From the NCBI GenBank assembly GCA_018398765.1, contig JAHBMJ010005788.1, positions 1-52,413 on the forward strand: a DNA stretch of 52,413 nucleotides, written 5' to 3'. Below are positions 1 through 10,900 of the stretch, one piece after another (position 1 is the first letter of the stretch; every line of letters starts with the position of its first letter). Made by a program: the position numbers and the translations under genes. The notes beneath the pieces were generated by a model. It worked only from the letters and a program-made list of their open reading frames with translations. It did not search any database and had not been told where the DNA came from. Source of the DNA: Chromera velia (lineage: Eukaryota > Sar > Chromeraceae).

Positions 1-152
1 GTTCAGGAGAATCCGGCACACCAGCCTTGATGCATTCTCAAGACGCACGACCGATCAGAAAGATCAGTCTTGACGCGTTCAGGAGAATCCGGCACATCAG
101 TCTTGGTGCGTTCTCAAGACGCACGACCGATCAGAAAGATCAGTCTTGACGC
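1..152. repeat. 76-bp tandem repeat, two copies plus a partial third
   Basis: Positions 1-76 and 77-152 are near-identical units that begin GTTCAGGAGAATCCGGCACA; a third copy starts at 153 and diverges after about 15 bases. Each unit also contains a diverged internal echo (CTTGATGC/CTTGACGC followed by rTTC). The array is cut by the window edge, so its true length is unknown. Confidence 0.85.
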
Positions 153-478
153 GTTCAGGAGATTCCGGGTGTTTTCCTCAGGGAGAAGTACTGCCACGTC
201 CGAAGCACACCTCGGCCGTGGTGCTCCAAGCCCGTGCAAATGTTGCGTAGACGCCGTAGAGCGCATCTGAAACAGACAACGTGACACCCCAAACACGCAA
301 GACACGGAATCACTTAAGTACATCCACGTGTGATGGCGCTTGCAATACATCATAGAGTACGAGAGCAGAATTTATCGAGAGACTGGCCGGCTGCCTTACT
401 GACGAACAGCCTGGCTCGCTCACTGGTTGGCAGATGCCTGACTCACTGACTGAGAGACTGCCTGACAAATCGACTGAC

Positions 479-896
479 CGATGCGTCTGTCTCCATGAGT
501 ACGTTGTCTGCTGATGTGGACTTGATTCTGTTGAGATCGTCTGCTTGGATCTTCTGAGAGAGGAACTTCTCGAACTTCCAGTTCCTATGCGTCAGGAAGT
601 TGCAAGTGCCCCCTTCCAGAATCTTCTGGGAACCTGAAAATGTCAAAGCAGAAACAAAATGGAAATCCAATTCGAGTGCAAATGATGTCTCTTTTTGTAG
701 CGATGCGAAGAGGAAACGAACAGACAGTATTTCTATCGGGACAAATACTACATCGAAAACTAAAGACTTGTCGCCCGGTCCGAAGAGAGAGAGAAAGAAA
801 GACGGAAAGTAAAAAGAAAGAAAGAAAGAAAGAAAGGGAGGGAGGGAGGGAGGGAGGGAGGAAGGAAAGAAAGAAAGAAAGAAAGAAAGAAAAGGA

Positions 897-927
<31 letters not shown>

Positions 928-998
928 GGAGGGAGGGAGGGAGGGAGGGAGGAAGGAAGGAAGGAAGGAAAGAAAGAAAGAAAGAAAGAAAGAAAGAA

Positions 999-1029
<31 letters not shown>

Positions 1030-1041
1030 TAAAAAAGAAAG

Positions 1042-1078
<37 letters not shown>

Positions 1079-1728
1079 GGAGAGAGAGAGAGAGAAACAG
1101 AGTAACACTGCCCCATTTTGGAATTTCTGTCCATGAGTCTGTGCATGTCTGGTAGCTGACCGTTGTCACTGGTGACTGCAGCATACCCCTCGTCCACTTT
1201 CACGAGTGTGTAGGGTCCTAGTTTGATGACCACGTTGTTGAGATCCACCTCCTTTTCGAAAACGAGGGTGGGGCTGATCCATTGGTGCAACCCAGGGGGC
1301 AGGAGAACGGGCTGCCCCCTATCCATAGCCAGGCCAATGAAGCCCTGTTCAACAATACAGATGGTACGGTCCCCGTGTTTGATCACCCCAGATGAAAACG
1401 ACTTTTGGTTTTTGTCCAAACGGGCGAACAGATTCCAAAGCAAATGATTGCCAGGACCCAGAAAGAAGAATGAGCCGCCTCCGTCTTCCATCAACTTCAA
1501 TCTTCCATTTGAGACCTCGGTGGTCTTCAGACAACCGCAAATACGGCAGCAGCAGCACAGAGAGCTGCAGCAACAGTTCCTGCTGGCACTTGAGTTGGGC
1601 TTGATGAAGTCGAGATCGTTGGCGCTCCGCAAACGGTATTTCGTCTCAATCAGTCCTTTCTCGACCTGTAGACCAAATAGAAGGATAGCATGAAATCTCG
1701 TACACTGTAAAAAGAGCTTGGTGCTCAT
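479..1728 (-). CDS. SPFH/band-7 (stomatin-prohibitin superfamily) domain protein, 5' part of gene
   Basis: This is probably a membrane-scaffold protein of the SPFH superfamily. Exon 1 (1728-1161) opens with an ATG and carries a cysteine cluster (NCCCSSLCCCCRICGC), a GPGNHLLWN motif, GLAMDRGQPVLLPPGLHQW and GPYTLVKVDEGYAAVTSDNG. An intron of about 530 bases (1160-634), donor GTCAGC, holds a long microsatellite. Exon 2 (633-479) continues in phase with GGTCNFLTHRNWKFEKFL and TSADNVLMETDAS, and ends at a GTCAGT donor. The strings LTHRNWKFEKF and TSADNVLM are typical, from memory, of protist band-7 proteins. The cysteine cluster suggests palmitoylation or metal binding (inference). The remaining SPFH core and C-terminus were not found before the window edge. 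A start in an exon upstream of 1728 is possible, because a splice acceptor also sits at 1666. Confidence 0.72.
790..1095. repeat. Compound GAAA/GGGA/GA purine microsatellite in an intron
   Basis: The stretch is almost pure purine on the + strand: alternating GAAA and GGGA tetranucleotides, ending in a GA dinucleotide run near 1046-1095. It lies inside the SPFH-gene intron, so the transcript reads it as a polypyrimidine tract. Several long open frames here (Phe/Ser/Leu or Lys/Glu/Arg only) are artefacts of the repeat. Confidence 0.9.
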
Positions 1729-2840
1729 GTTTACACTTTGAAAACGTACATGTATGTACGTATATATCTATATAAGGACATGAATCTGCACAAGTGCATG
1801 TCCATGTATGGGAATTGCGAATTCTTGTTTCAACTGACCAGAACGCGATAGGCAGGCGAGTTCTCCAGTGCTGCCACGACCGCATCGTGTTCGTGAGGCA
1901 AAGACATTCGCACCTGTTCTGGCTGTTTTGCCGCACACATCTTGATTGCAGGGTCTGTACAGGAGTCAAGAATTCAGTCTGAGTAGTTGCTGAGCAGAAC
2001 CTGCTGCGGGACAGACAGCACGTTGCAAGCTATATAGAAAGGCTCTCTGGCTCTTTGCTCTGTTCTGCTCTGAGTGATCGACGTCTGATTGAGGTTCCCA
2101 AGTAGAGAATCCAACTTCTGCATCATTGGTGGAGCGGCCGGGGGAGAAGAACGATGGAAATTAAATTCAATGCATGCATGTATATGCATGAAGACAATTT
2201 TGAGCCATATCAATTTAATTTCGAGATTGCGCGTGCGTCAATCCTGCCGAGCTAAACAAACTTGCGGGCTCGCGCGAGCCATGCATGCACGCCGAGCAAA
2301 TTATTCTCATGCATGAAGGTCAGGAGACGTCTTGAAACATCTTTCGAAGAGTTCTTGAAATAAGAATGAGAAAGTCTATTCCACGCGTTTCGCTGACATG
2401 CCCTTTCTGGCCAAACAACCTCCTCCCAAGTCCGGTCCAAGCTTCGTTTGGACAACGGCTGCTTGAATTTTGATCTTCTGTTCTGAGAGCTTGTCATGAT
2501 CTGTCATGGAATCATCTCGTCTCCTCCGTAGCAGTTAGACTCGCCCACCCAAGATGCCCCGAGAAGGGTCTCCTGCAGGTACAGAGCAATGTCTGCTGTG
2601 TGGATTTGTCAGTGGAATGTGCCAGGCAGGTGCGCTGCACCCATGGGACCGCGGTCAGTCCTCTTGGAATTTGTGTTGCAAACACCGGTCCTATGCATAG
2701 CTGCGCTGTTCTGTTGTTCACACGAATCTGTGTTTCATTCTGTTGGAGATTCGCATTCTCGACTGAATGAATATTGAACACAGAACTGGCGTATTTACGT
2801 CACTGCCTGGCTCATTCATGTTTTCTGCTTGACGGTGTCT
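1729..2840. other. Intergenic region between divergent SPFH and carrier genes
   Basis: No open frame here has convincing coding character. The stretch holds TA-rich DNA near 1750-1780 and TGCATGC palindromes near 2170-2290. The unassigned 5' exon or exons of the carrier gene should lie in its right half. A short open piece around 2515-2578 followed by GTACAG could be one, but it was not confirmed. Confidence 0.5.
2170..2292. promoter_or_regulatory. TGCATGCA-type palindrome cluster in a divergent intergenic region
   Basis: ATGCATGCATG with a nearby TATATGCATG occurs at 2170-2191, and CATGCATGCA at 2280-2290. TGCATGC(A) is an established promoter motif bound by ApiAP2 factors in Apicomplexa. 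A regulatory role in this organism is inferred from sequence and position only. Confidence 0.4.
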
Positions 2841-2994
2841 GTCTGACATGTACTTGTCAATGAAGGAGAACAGACCCTTCCTCCATCTCGCCAATTGGAA
2901 ACATCCCTTCCCTGTCTGACATGTGCAGCCCTGTACTTGTCAATGAAGGAGAACAGACCCTTCCTCCATCTCGCCAATTGGAAACATCCCTTCC
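2841..2994. repeat. Tandem partial exon duplication
   Basis: A segment of about 70 bp starting GTCTGACATG and ending ACATCCCTTCC occurs at 2841-2911 and again at 2914-2994. The second copy carries an extra TGCAGCCCTG-like insertion that creates an acceptor-like CAG at 2926-2928. The second copy runs straight into the carrier coding sequence. The first copy is in the same frame internally but hits a stop just after it. Confidence 0.8.
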
Positions 2995-4665
2995 AAGGAT
3001 TCTTCACGACCATCGGAAGCAGGGCAGTGGCAAATGGTCTCTACTTCCCGTTAGGTACGTGGTGTGTCTCGCTCGGGTCTGCCTGCCTGCATGAGAAAGT
3101 ACGGAGGGGGCCCTCAGCTGTGGAGCGAAGGGCTCCTATCGAAGTTGAACGAGGAAAGATTCGTTCCGGCGGTTTTTGCATCATTTCGGCGGCATGCTGC
3201 CTTCTGCAGCCTCTCTGTCTTCAGTTCTCAGCAGCTTCTCTCTTCCACTCCCTTCTCGTTCCTTTCCACTCTCCCTGGCCGTCCCTCCTCGTACATCTTC
3301 CCCCCTTCCCGTTCTTTCTTCTTTCGCATTTCTCTCCCCTACCCCCGCTCCCGTACTAGCAGGCCAAATGTCCCTCTCTGCTCTCGCTTTGTTTTCCCCG
3401 TCCTTCCTCATTTACTGACGGCCCTGCTCTCCTCAGCCTCAAGATCCTCATCTGCTGCCGTCCTCCCTCCCTCCCTGCTGAGGTGTCCTTTCAAGGGTCC
3501 TCTAATGTATGTGCGCCGTTTCTTCCTCTTGTACACGCGTCCCTGCTCCTCAATTGCAGAGTCGCTCTTCCAAGGTCCTGCCGACACGTTCGCACAATGG
3601 CTTTCTGAGGGCGCAACTGGATGGACTCAAAGGACTTTGGACCATCCATCTGCTCCTGTTCAGAGAGTGCCATCGTCCTCCAGACAGCTCCATCTCCCCT
3701 CTGCAAGCACAGAAGAAGCAGCAGGCCCGCACACACGCGCACTCTCAGCCATTGAGAATACAAGTGCGTCCTCTTCCTCTTCCTCAGCACCTCACCTCCC
3801 TGCAGTCGCAGCAGTCACTCCGGTGGCGTGCGAGGGTCCCCGCAAAGCGAAAAACTTTCCAGATTCCTCCTCTTCCCCTTCCTCGTCCTCCTCCATAGAT
3901 GCTCTAGAATGGACAAATAGAGACACGGAAAGTAATGCTCAAGCGGGAGGGGCCCCGGCATCATCAGTCTCCTGCTGTGCCGCAGTAGGGCCGGGGCCCC
4001 CGACCCCGGGAGCCGTGAAGAGCAATGCCGGTGCCCTTGTGGCAGGCACGCTGGCAGGTTTTGCAAACGGGTTGGTGTTTCATCCCGTCTCTGTGGTCAA
4101 GTTTGCAGCATGGGGGGGAACCGCAGGAACAGGAGGGCAGTCGGCAGGGCGTATGCGATTTTTCCACACCGCGTCTGAAATGTGTCGGGTGGCGGGGCCT
4201 GGCGTATTGCTGAGGGCACTGCATGCGACTGTAGCTCGTGACATTGTCTTCGGGGGTGTTTTTTCTGTGTGTAGACATAGTGGGTTGGGTCTTCGGCGTG
4301 GACGTGCGGAGAGAGGCAAGGGGGCAGGGGAGGGGGGAAAGGGTGAATGGAAAGAATCTGTAGTGGTCAATGCAACATCGGCAGTGTTGGCAGTAACGCT
4401 TTCTTCCCCTTTGAATTTTGTTCGAAATATGCAGTTTGCAGTTCCTCTTAGTCAGCCCGTCCCGTCGGGCTTGAAAGTTCTTCGTAACCTGGCGGCAGAA
4501 GTTCGGGCACAAGGGGGTGGGAGTTTGAAGAAAAGTCTGTTTTTGTGTGATCGTTTGCGACTGGGAGTAGCGACACTCCGTCTGGCTGTTGGAATGGGGT
4601 TGTCGGGTTTTCTGTATGAGCGGTGTGTTGAAAACGAATGGCTTTTGGGACCCGGAACTTCTTGA
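2929..4665 (+). CDS. Mitochondrial carrier (SLC25-like) protein, N-terminus unresolved
   Basis: This is probably a divergent six-helix mitochondrial carrier. Exon 1 (about 2929-3054) ends GSRAVANGLYFPL and matches the second transmembrane helix pattern. The intron 3055-3559 is pyrimidine-rich, with donor GTACGT and acceptor TTGCAG. Joining in phase 1 gives YFPLESLFQGPADTFAQWL. Exon 2 (3560-4665) then has a Ser-rich, disordered insertion of roughly 140 residues, a helix AGALVAGTLAGFANGLVFHP with signature PVSVVK, a helix at VARDIVFGGVFSV, a helix with PLNFVR, and a last helix near LRLAVGMGLSGFLYERC. The canonical carrier signature Px[D/E]xx[K/R] is modified: Ser and Asn replace the acidic residue. 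Helix 1 and its signature were not located upstream, so the 5' end is missing or the protein is degenerate. The transported substrate cannot be inferred. Antisense open frames over this exon are shadows. Confidence 0.65.
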
Positions 4666-7200
4666 GAGAAGACAAGGAGGGAGTGAAAAAGAAAAAAAGA
4701 CAAGTTATGGGAATAAACAGAATTCATGTGGGACTGCAGACGCAGGCGTAAGTCTGCGGTTCCAGACGGAGGGGGGGGTAGGGGGGGGAAAGATTTAGGG
4801 TGCAAGAGAGAGGTTCAGGTGAAGTTGAATTCATTTCATCGGCGATCGATCGAGCGCGATGGATCGATTGCAGAACTGCAACCAGGAGGGAAGTGAACTT
4901 GTTTCCCAGAAAGTGAACGAGAAAGAGCCAGCCAAAGAGCGAGGTTCTTCTGTGTTCGGCAAATTCGGTCTAGAGTCTAGACTTCGGTTCCTGTTCGGTT
5001 CTTTCAAACAAATCATACTAAAAATCTGTGAGAGTGTGATAAGCAAAGGCAGCTATTTGTGCAGTTATTTCTATATTATGTAGAGTTTTGTACCAAAATA
5101 TATAAAAAAGGTAATGAACCGACCTGCTTTATGTGTTGCTGCCGAATGCTATACACGCCTATGTACATGCTGATGGCGTATGATGATGATGATGACGAAC
5201 ATCATATCAATTCAAGTAATATAGTATTGACTCTAGAATACTCTAGAATAGCAGAATTAGGATTGGGTCCTCATTAAGATTAATATTTGTATTTCAATTT
5301 GCCTTGTGCGCGCTATTCTGCGCGGTTCAGTGTTCACTGCCGGGCGTCGAGTCGCCGGCGCTGCCGTTGACTTGCTGTCTAAAAACTCTTTATAATATTA
5401 AAATATTCAAAAACTATAAATCCAGCCGCGTAGTTTCCAAGTTCCAACTAGGTTTTTCCCCTACGGTGTAATGTCAGGGAACCGCTTGTTATAAACGGTT
5501 ATAACTTATAAGGTGCGGGGTTTAAAAAGCTTTATATAATTATGATTCTCAGATTTTATCAGACTTATATAGGCTCTAACATTATTAGACAAACTTATCT
5601 GGATAGAAGTAAACTCAAATTATTAGGGCCGCGCTGAGCTGAGGTGCGATGTCATGCAATTTTTATTTTTCACGTTCAAAACTTAAATCAAAACTTCAAA
5701 TCGATTGTTTGGTTGAAGATCAGACATTAATTGTCGTAAGTGCTAAGTGCTTACATACCAAAAGCTTTGCTTCTTATTTGCCTGTTTCTACCGTTTTTCT
5801 TTCCGAGGGGCAGTTTGCCCACCAATGAAATCCCCCACTGAATTTGACCACCAAACGCCTTTCGTTTTCGCACGACTTCAAACCAGCCATCCCCACCCGC
5901 CCGAGAGGTGGACAGCCCTCCACCGTCCTCATCAAAGCCCGAACAATGCAGTCTTTTCATTTAATATTTAATTACTCATTGCCGGTATGGAAAACCCCAG
6001 TCGCAGCAGTGATAGAACCGACAATGTCCCTGCAAGGCCCGGAGAAGGGCAGAAGCATTTCAGTCGCCTGACCAAGCGGCAAATTGCCGAGCAGGAAGCG
6101 ACTTCTCCGTTGTATCTTCTCAGATTCTTCTGCACTCTCTCCAGCCCCTCCTTTCTGTATTCTCCCCTTCCCTTCTCTCCCGGTCCTTCTTGATTTTACC
6201 TCTTTTCCTTCACATGCGCACCTTTCGACCTCAGTGCACCGTTAGTTACCAACTGCGCTTCTGTCCCTCCCGTCCCTGACTTTCCTTCCACCGCTTACGT
6301 TTACCCCCTTTTGTCTTTCCCTCATCGACCACCGGTGTGCATCCAGTTCTGTCTGCCTGGCGAGTCCCCCCCCGTTGGCGTTGGGTCCGCTCCTTTCAAA
6401 CATGTGCTTTCAGGCAGTCCCTGCATGTGCCGCAAGGAAGGAACTAGGAAGCAAGACATAAGTCCTCGATCCCACCCACCAGACGGAAACGCTACATGGC
6501 TTTTGGCTTTGTCCTTTTGTTTGGTTGGCTCTTCTTTTTTTCCTTCTTCCTTCGCTCCTTCCTGCCCCCCTGCCTGCCTGCTTTCAGTCGTCTCCCACCG
6601 GCCAGAAAAGGAAGAAACACAAAAAGTCAGACGGAAAACCGACGGATCTCCCTTTCTTGACAGAAAGCCATCAAACCAACGTGAGGACAGCCACGGACTT
6701 CGTGACATTCCTTTTTCTCTCTTATTTTCTCTGCCCCATGTTGACAAAAAGTGAAGCAGACAGGCACACAGACCCCTTTACCCCTGCGACAAAAAAGAGT
6801 TCCCCTCCAGTTGATGTTTCAGGGCACAGAGAGAGAGAGAGAGAAGAGAGAGGCAGCATCGATGAAGGAACCTCTTGGAAGGAAGGAAAATTCAGGAAGG
6901 AAGGAAGGATCTTGGGAGACTGCTGAGGAACAGTAATTATGACAAAATTAAGGGAAGACAGAGAGAGAAGAAAAACAGGTACCCCCCCCCGAAGGAGCTC
7001 AGGGAAAGGAAAGGAATCGTCGAATTCAAAAAGCACCCGCCCACACATTCACCCACCCACACTGGGCCACCCGCCCAAAAAAATCAGGGAGAGAGAAAGA
7101 TAGAGACAAGGAAAGGGATAGAGATGGGGAGATACATAGAAAGCTGAGGAGAGAATTTACTTACTTTGTGTCCACCTCAAAAAACGTCCATTACCCTTTT
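4666..7200. other. Gene-poor intergenic DNA
   Basis: From 4666 to 5740 the sequence turns AT-rich, with short TGA/ATG runs near 5180-5200. From about 5960 to 7150 it is strongly pyrimidine-rich and then purine-rich, with GAGA and GGAA runs near 6830-6910. Open frames here are short and compositionally biased. I see no supported gene. Confidence 0.5.
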
Positions 7201-7959
7201 TCTTTCTTTCTACCTTCCAGTTTGAAGGTCCAACTGCGTACGAACGAGAGCCATTTCTTCTTGCATGCCAGACATTCCAGTTCTTCCCTTTTGCATACAC
7301 CCCGTCACAATCCCTGCAGTTCACCGATCCTCCCCAAAAGTTTCCCCTATGGACCCCATGCATACATGCAGGAAATGGTCAAGGACAGAACCTACGGAAG
7401 AACGTTCCAACAAAATCCAAACCCCGCCCACCTAAATGCTACCACAAAGACAAAGGCAACGATGCTCACGAGGAATCACCGGCAGGGGGAGCAGACACGC
7501 CGCAAGACCCCGACGGTGCCTTTTCCACTTCCACCCGACTGTACAAGCAAAGGGGGGGAAGAATGACCTCGCATCCCTCCACCCCCGTCCGTAGCCGTAC
7601 CTGCACACGCAGAGATTCCTTCTCTGTGAAAGCATTTGAGCCGTCTACCCTCGCACTTGTGTCTGTCACAGGCAGGGAACAGAAGGACGCCTCAAGGAAC
7701 CCCAGAGAGCGCATCATGGCAAAGCCCCGTTTGACTTCAGAAAAGAGACTCATCTGCCGAGCCACACGGATGGCTGCCGTACGTGCTGCTTTCCTTCTCT
7801 CCACCGTCTTCTCCCTTTCCTTCCTTTCACTCTCCTTCTCTGAACTGCCACCACCACACATACTCTCTGTTGCGCTTGACAGACATTCCCGACCGGCCGC
7901 TGCTTCCTTGACTCCATCGACACCCGTCTGAACCCCGGCACCTTCCCCGGCTGGTGAAC

Positions 7960-10900
7960 TCACTCTCCCCATACCCCGCACCTTTTCTCCCTCTGTCTCC
8001 TCTGAGATCTCCTTCTGGCAACCGGCACCCCCTCTTCAGACGCGCCTTTCTGGGCAAAGGGAGGGGCCATTTCGTCGTTTTGTTCACTGACAGGAACTGC
8101 TTCAGTGGATCTGCAACGAGACCCTTCCTCCTCCTCCTCCATCTGCAGACCTCTCTGGAACGAATTTGGGCTTTTTGGAATTTCTTCCCTTCGCACTTGA
8201 CTGGAAGAGGCCTGTCCACTCTCGGGCTTCAGATCAGAGATGAGGAATGAGGCGGCGGCAGTGCAGGATTTGGCCTTCACCAATTCCTCCCCCGAAACTG
8301 ATCGGGACACGGCCAGGCTGCTGTCACACGATCTAGGGGGGGAGTTGAGAGAACCGTCTCTGCCTAGATTAGCTCGGTCACTTTCTCTACTGAACTCAGA
8401 GGGTTCGTTGGAAGGAGCAAGGACAATGGCACCAATGTCAGGGGGGTGGATGCCATTAGCAAGTTCGCACTTTGACTCGATCTCCTTCTCACCCGGTTTG
8501 GGGAGAGGGAGAGAAACAGCCGCTGCTGTTCTTCCTCGCAACTCTGGAGCGGAGGATGTGGGAACAGATGAACGGCAAGTACGAGGGAAAGTGGAGACAG
8601 CGCCGAGATCTTTGCTCGGACTGTGCTCTGTTGTCGGACTGTCGGGGGACTTCTCTAGGGTAACAGGGAGGCCCTCGGGCACAGCAGCGGGAGGGTGCCG
8701 GTGCCTTCTGACGACACGACTGGACGATCTACCAGATGACCCAGACCGTCCCGATCTTTCAGAGCCTCCTTCTCCTTTCTCCTCCTCCCTCTGACTGCAG
8801 ACGGAGGGAAGATCCTCACGACCTGGTTCTTGCGGGTCTGCTCCTCTCTTGGCCTTCTCTTCAATTCGTTCTTTGAACGAAGGGCGTTGGACGTCGGGAT
8901 TCAGGAGGGAAGGAGGAAGAGGCACAACTCTACTCAGACCTCCCATCTCCTCTGTGGACTGCTCTTCTGCTTCTCCTTCTCCACATACAGACACTGACTG
9001 ATGCCGTGATACCCCCAGATCTATTTTCTCTTTTTCATGTGTCTCTGCACGAGACGGGGAATCCGACACCCGCTCCTCATCCTCTCGTTCCCCTCCCTCA
9101 AATCCCTTTGCGAGGTCTGCGTCTTCTGGAGAAGGGAGAAAGAGAGGGACGGCGCTCTCTTTGAGGACTACTGTGGCAGAGTGGTAGGAATCAACTTCGG
9201 CTGGGGCTCTGGGAAGGGAGACGGAAGAAGAAGCAGCACACACGGGCAGGAGCTTCGGATTGCCACCCAAAGTGACATCAGGGTCAGGCACAGCAGGGTG
9301 AGTGAAGGAGGTTTGTTCTTTGGGACGGTCGGTGACGGCAAAACCGAGAGAGACAGACTCAACGACCGAACGGGACAACGATCCTTCCCCCAACGTACAG
9401 AGAGAAGCTTCGAGTCTCAAAGTCGAGCCCATCGCTGTGGAGAGCGACGTGGCTGTTACCTCCTTTGTGAGTGCCTTGAGGCACTCCGTGTGGCTTTCAG
9501 GGAGGCCTGCGGCAGCCTCAACGGGCACAGGTGGGAGGTCTGACGAGGTGGCTTGGGGAGTGTTCTCGTTGGGGCGTTCTTTTTCTTCTTTCGGGTCCGC
9601 CTGTAGTGACAGTGAGAGTAGGGGACTGCAGGGGGGAAACTGGAACGGAAGGGTTAAAGGGGGACGTTCGGGGGGCTCAGCAGAGGGAGAACGTTTCTTC
9701 CTCTTCAGAGGTGACGGCGAAAGGATGCTAGAGTCACTCATTTCGGAATTCTCCTGACACTCCTCGATCGGGTCATCGAAATGCCAGAAAGTTCTCTGGA
9801 TCTCCCTCGTGATTTCGTGAGGGTCACGGAAAGCGCCCAGATCGAATGCGTTGGCCAGATCCTCCTTTCTCTTCTTCTCCTCCCACTCTCTCTGTCTCTC
9901 CTCTTCTCGTTCCCTTTCTTCCCTCCTCTCTCTCTTGACTGCCTTCTTTGCCTTTTTCTTCTTCTTCTTCTTCTTCTTCGAACCTTCTGCTTCCACCTCC
10001 CTCACCTGCTCTTCCGTGGGGGGAGTCAGAAATTGGGGGTGTGGGATGTGAAGTTGTTGGTCCCCCTTGGGGGCGGTCTGTTTTTTCTTTTTCGAATCTC
10101 CGGCATTCGCCTCTCCCCCCTGCCCTCCCTGCTGTTGCTGAGACTGTGCCACGGAAATCCCTTCTGTCCCCTTCTCCCTACCCATTGTAGGGTCAGCCTC
10201 TTTCTGCTCCTTTCCTGCCAATACTGAACCGGCAGCAGGCAGAAGCACGGGCAGAGCAGTGTCCGAAGAGACGGCAGAAGCACTAGGACAACATTTTGCA
10301 GCTGCAGACGTTCCTTTCTTTCCCTTCTCCTCGACTTCTGCTTCTCTTCTTTCGACCCCCACCGGTTGAGCCTGGGAGACCTTCTTGGTTTGCGGTTTCG
10401 CATCCTCCCTTCCCATCTCCGATGCCAGTCCTTCGTTGCCTTTCTCTCCACCCCTCTTCCCATCGTCTGTCCTGTTCTCTCCTCCTTGTCCCTTCTCTGA
10501 ACAGGAAAAAGCGGGTGTCTTGGGAAGAGGCGGCGGCGTACTGCCAGCACCCAGGAGGTCAATGAAGCCATCAGCGCCCCTTCCCTCCCACTCTGCCCTC
10601 ACCCTCTTTGCCCGACGAATAACGTCTTCAGAGGGGTCCTCGAGGACCTTGCAGACCTCATCCCGAAAGAGGGAGCAGACCCAGTCAGTCACTTCTTGGC
10701 AATGAATTCTCTCATCATCATCCTCCTCCCCCTCGAAACCTCCCAACTCTTCCAAGAGAACCTCACGGTCACCCTCGCCGAAGAGGGCAAGAAGAGCAGA
10801 TGCGCAATCGGATGCAGTTGGCCTTCTTTCGTACATTCCATTCTGCAGACATAAAAGCGGAAGATAGTGAACACGACTATCTCGGGTGCGCTTGGCGAAT

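Noticed and set aside
1..152. CRISPR array
   Set aside because: Units are contiguous 76-bp copies with no unique spacers, in a clearly eukaryotic sequence.
114..269. Minus-strand open segment after CTGTTTCAG as the next SPFH exon
   Set aside because: The phase fits but the encoded residues do not resemble the SPFH continuation, so it was not joined.
443..1108. Phe/Leu/Ser-only and Lys/Glu/Arg-only frames near the window start
   Set aside because: They are translations of the GAAA/GGGA microsatellite. Only the flanking minus-strand parts belong to the SPFH gene.
3064..3559. N-terminal 165 residues of the long plus frame that contains the carrier
   Set aside because: This is C/T-rich intron sequence. 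Splicing GTACGT at 3055 to TTGCAG at 3559 rebuilds helix 2 in phase.
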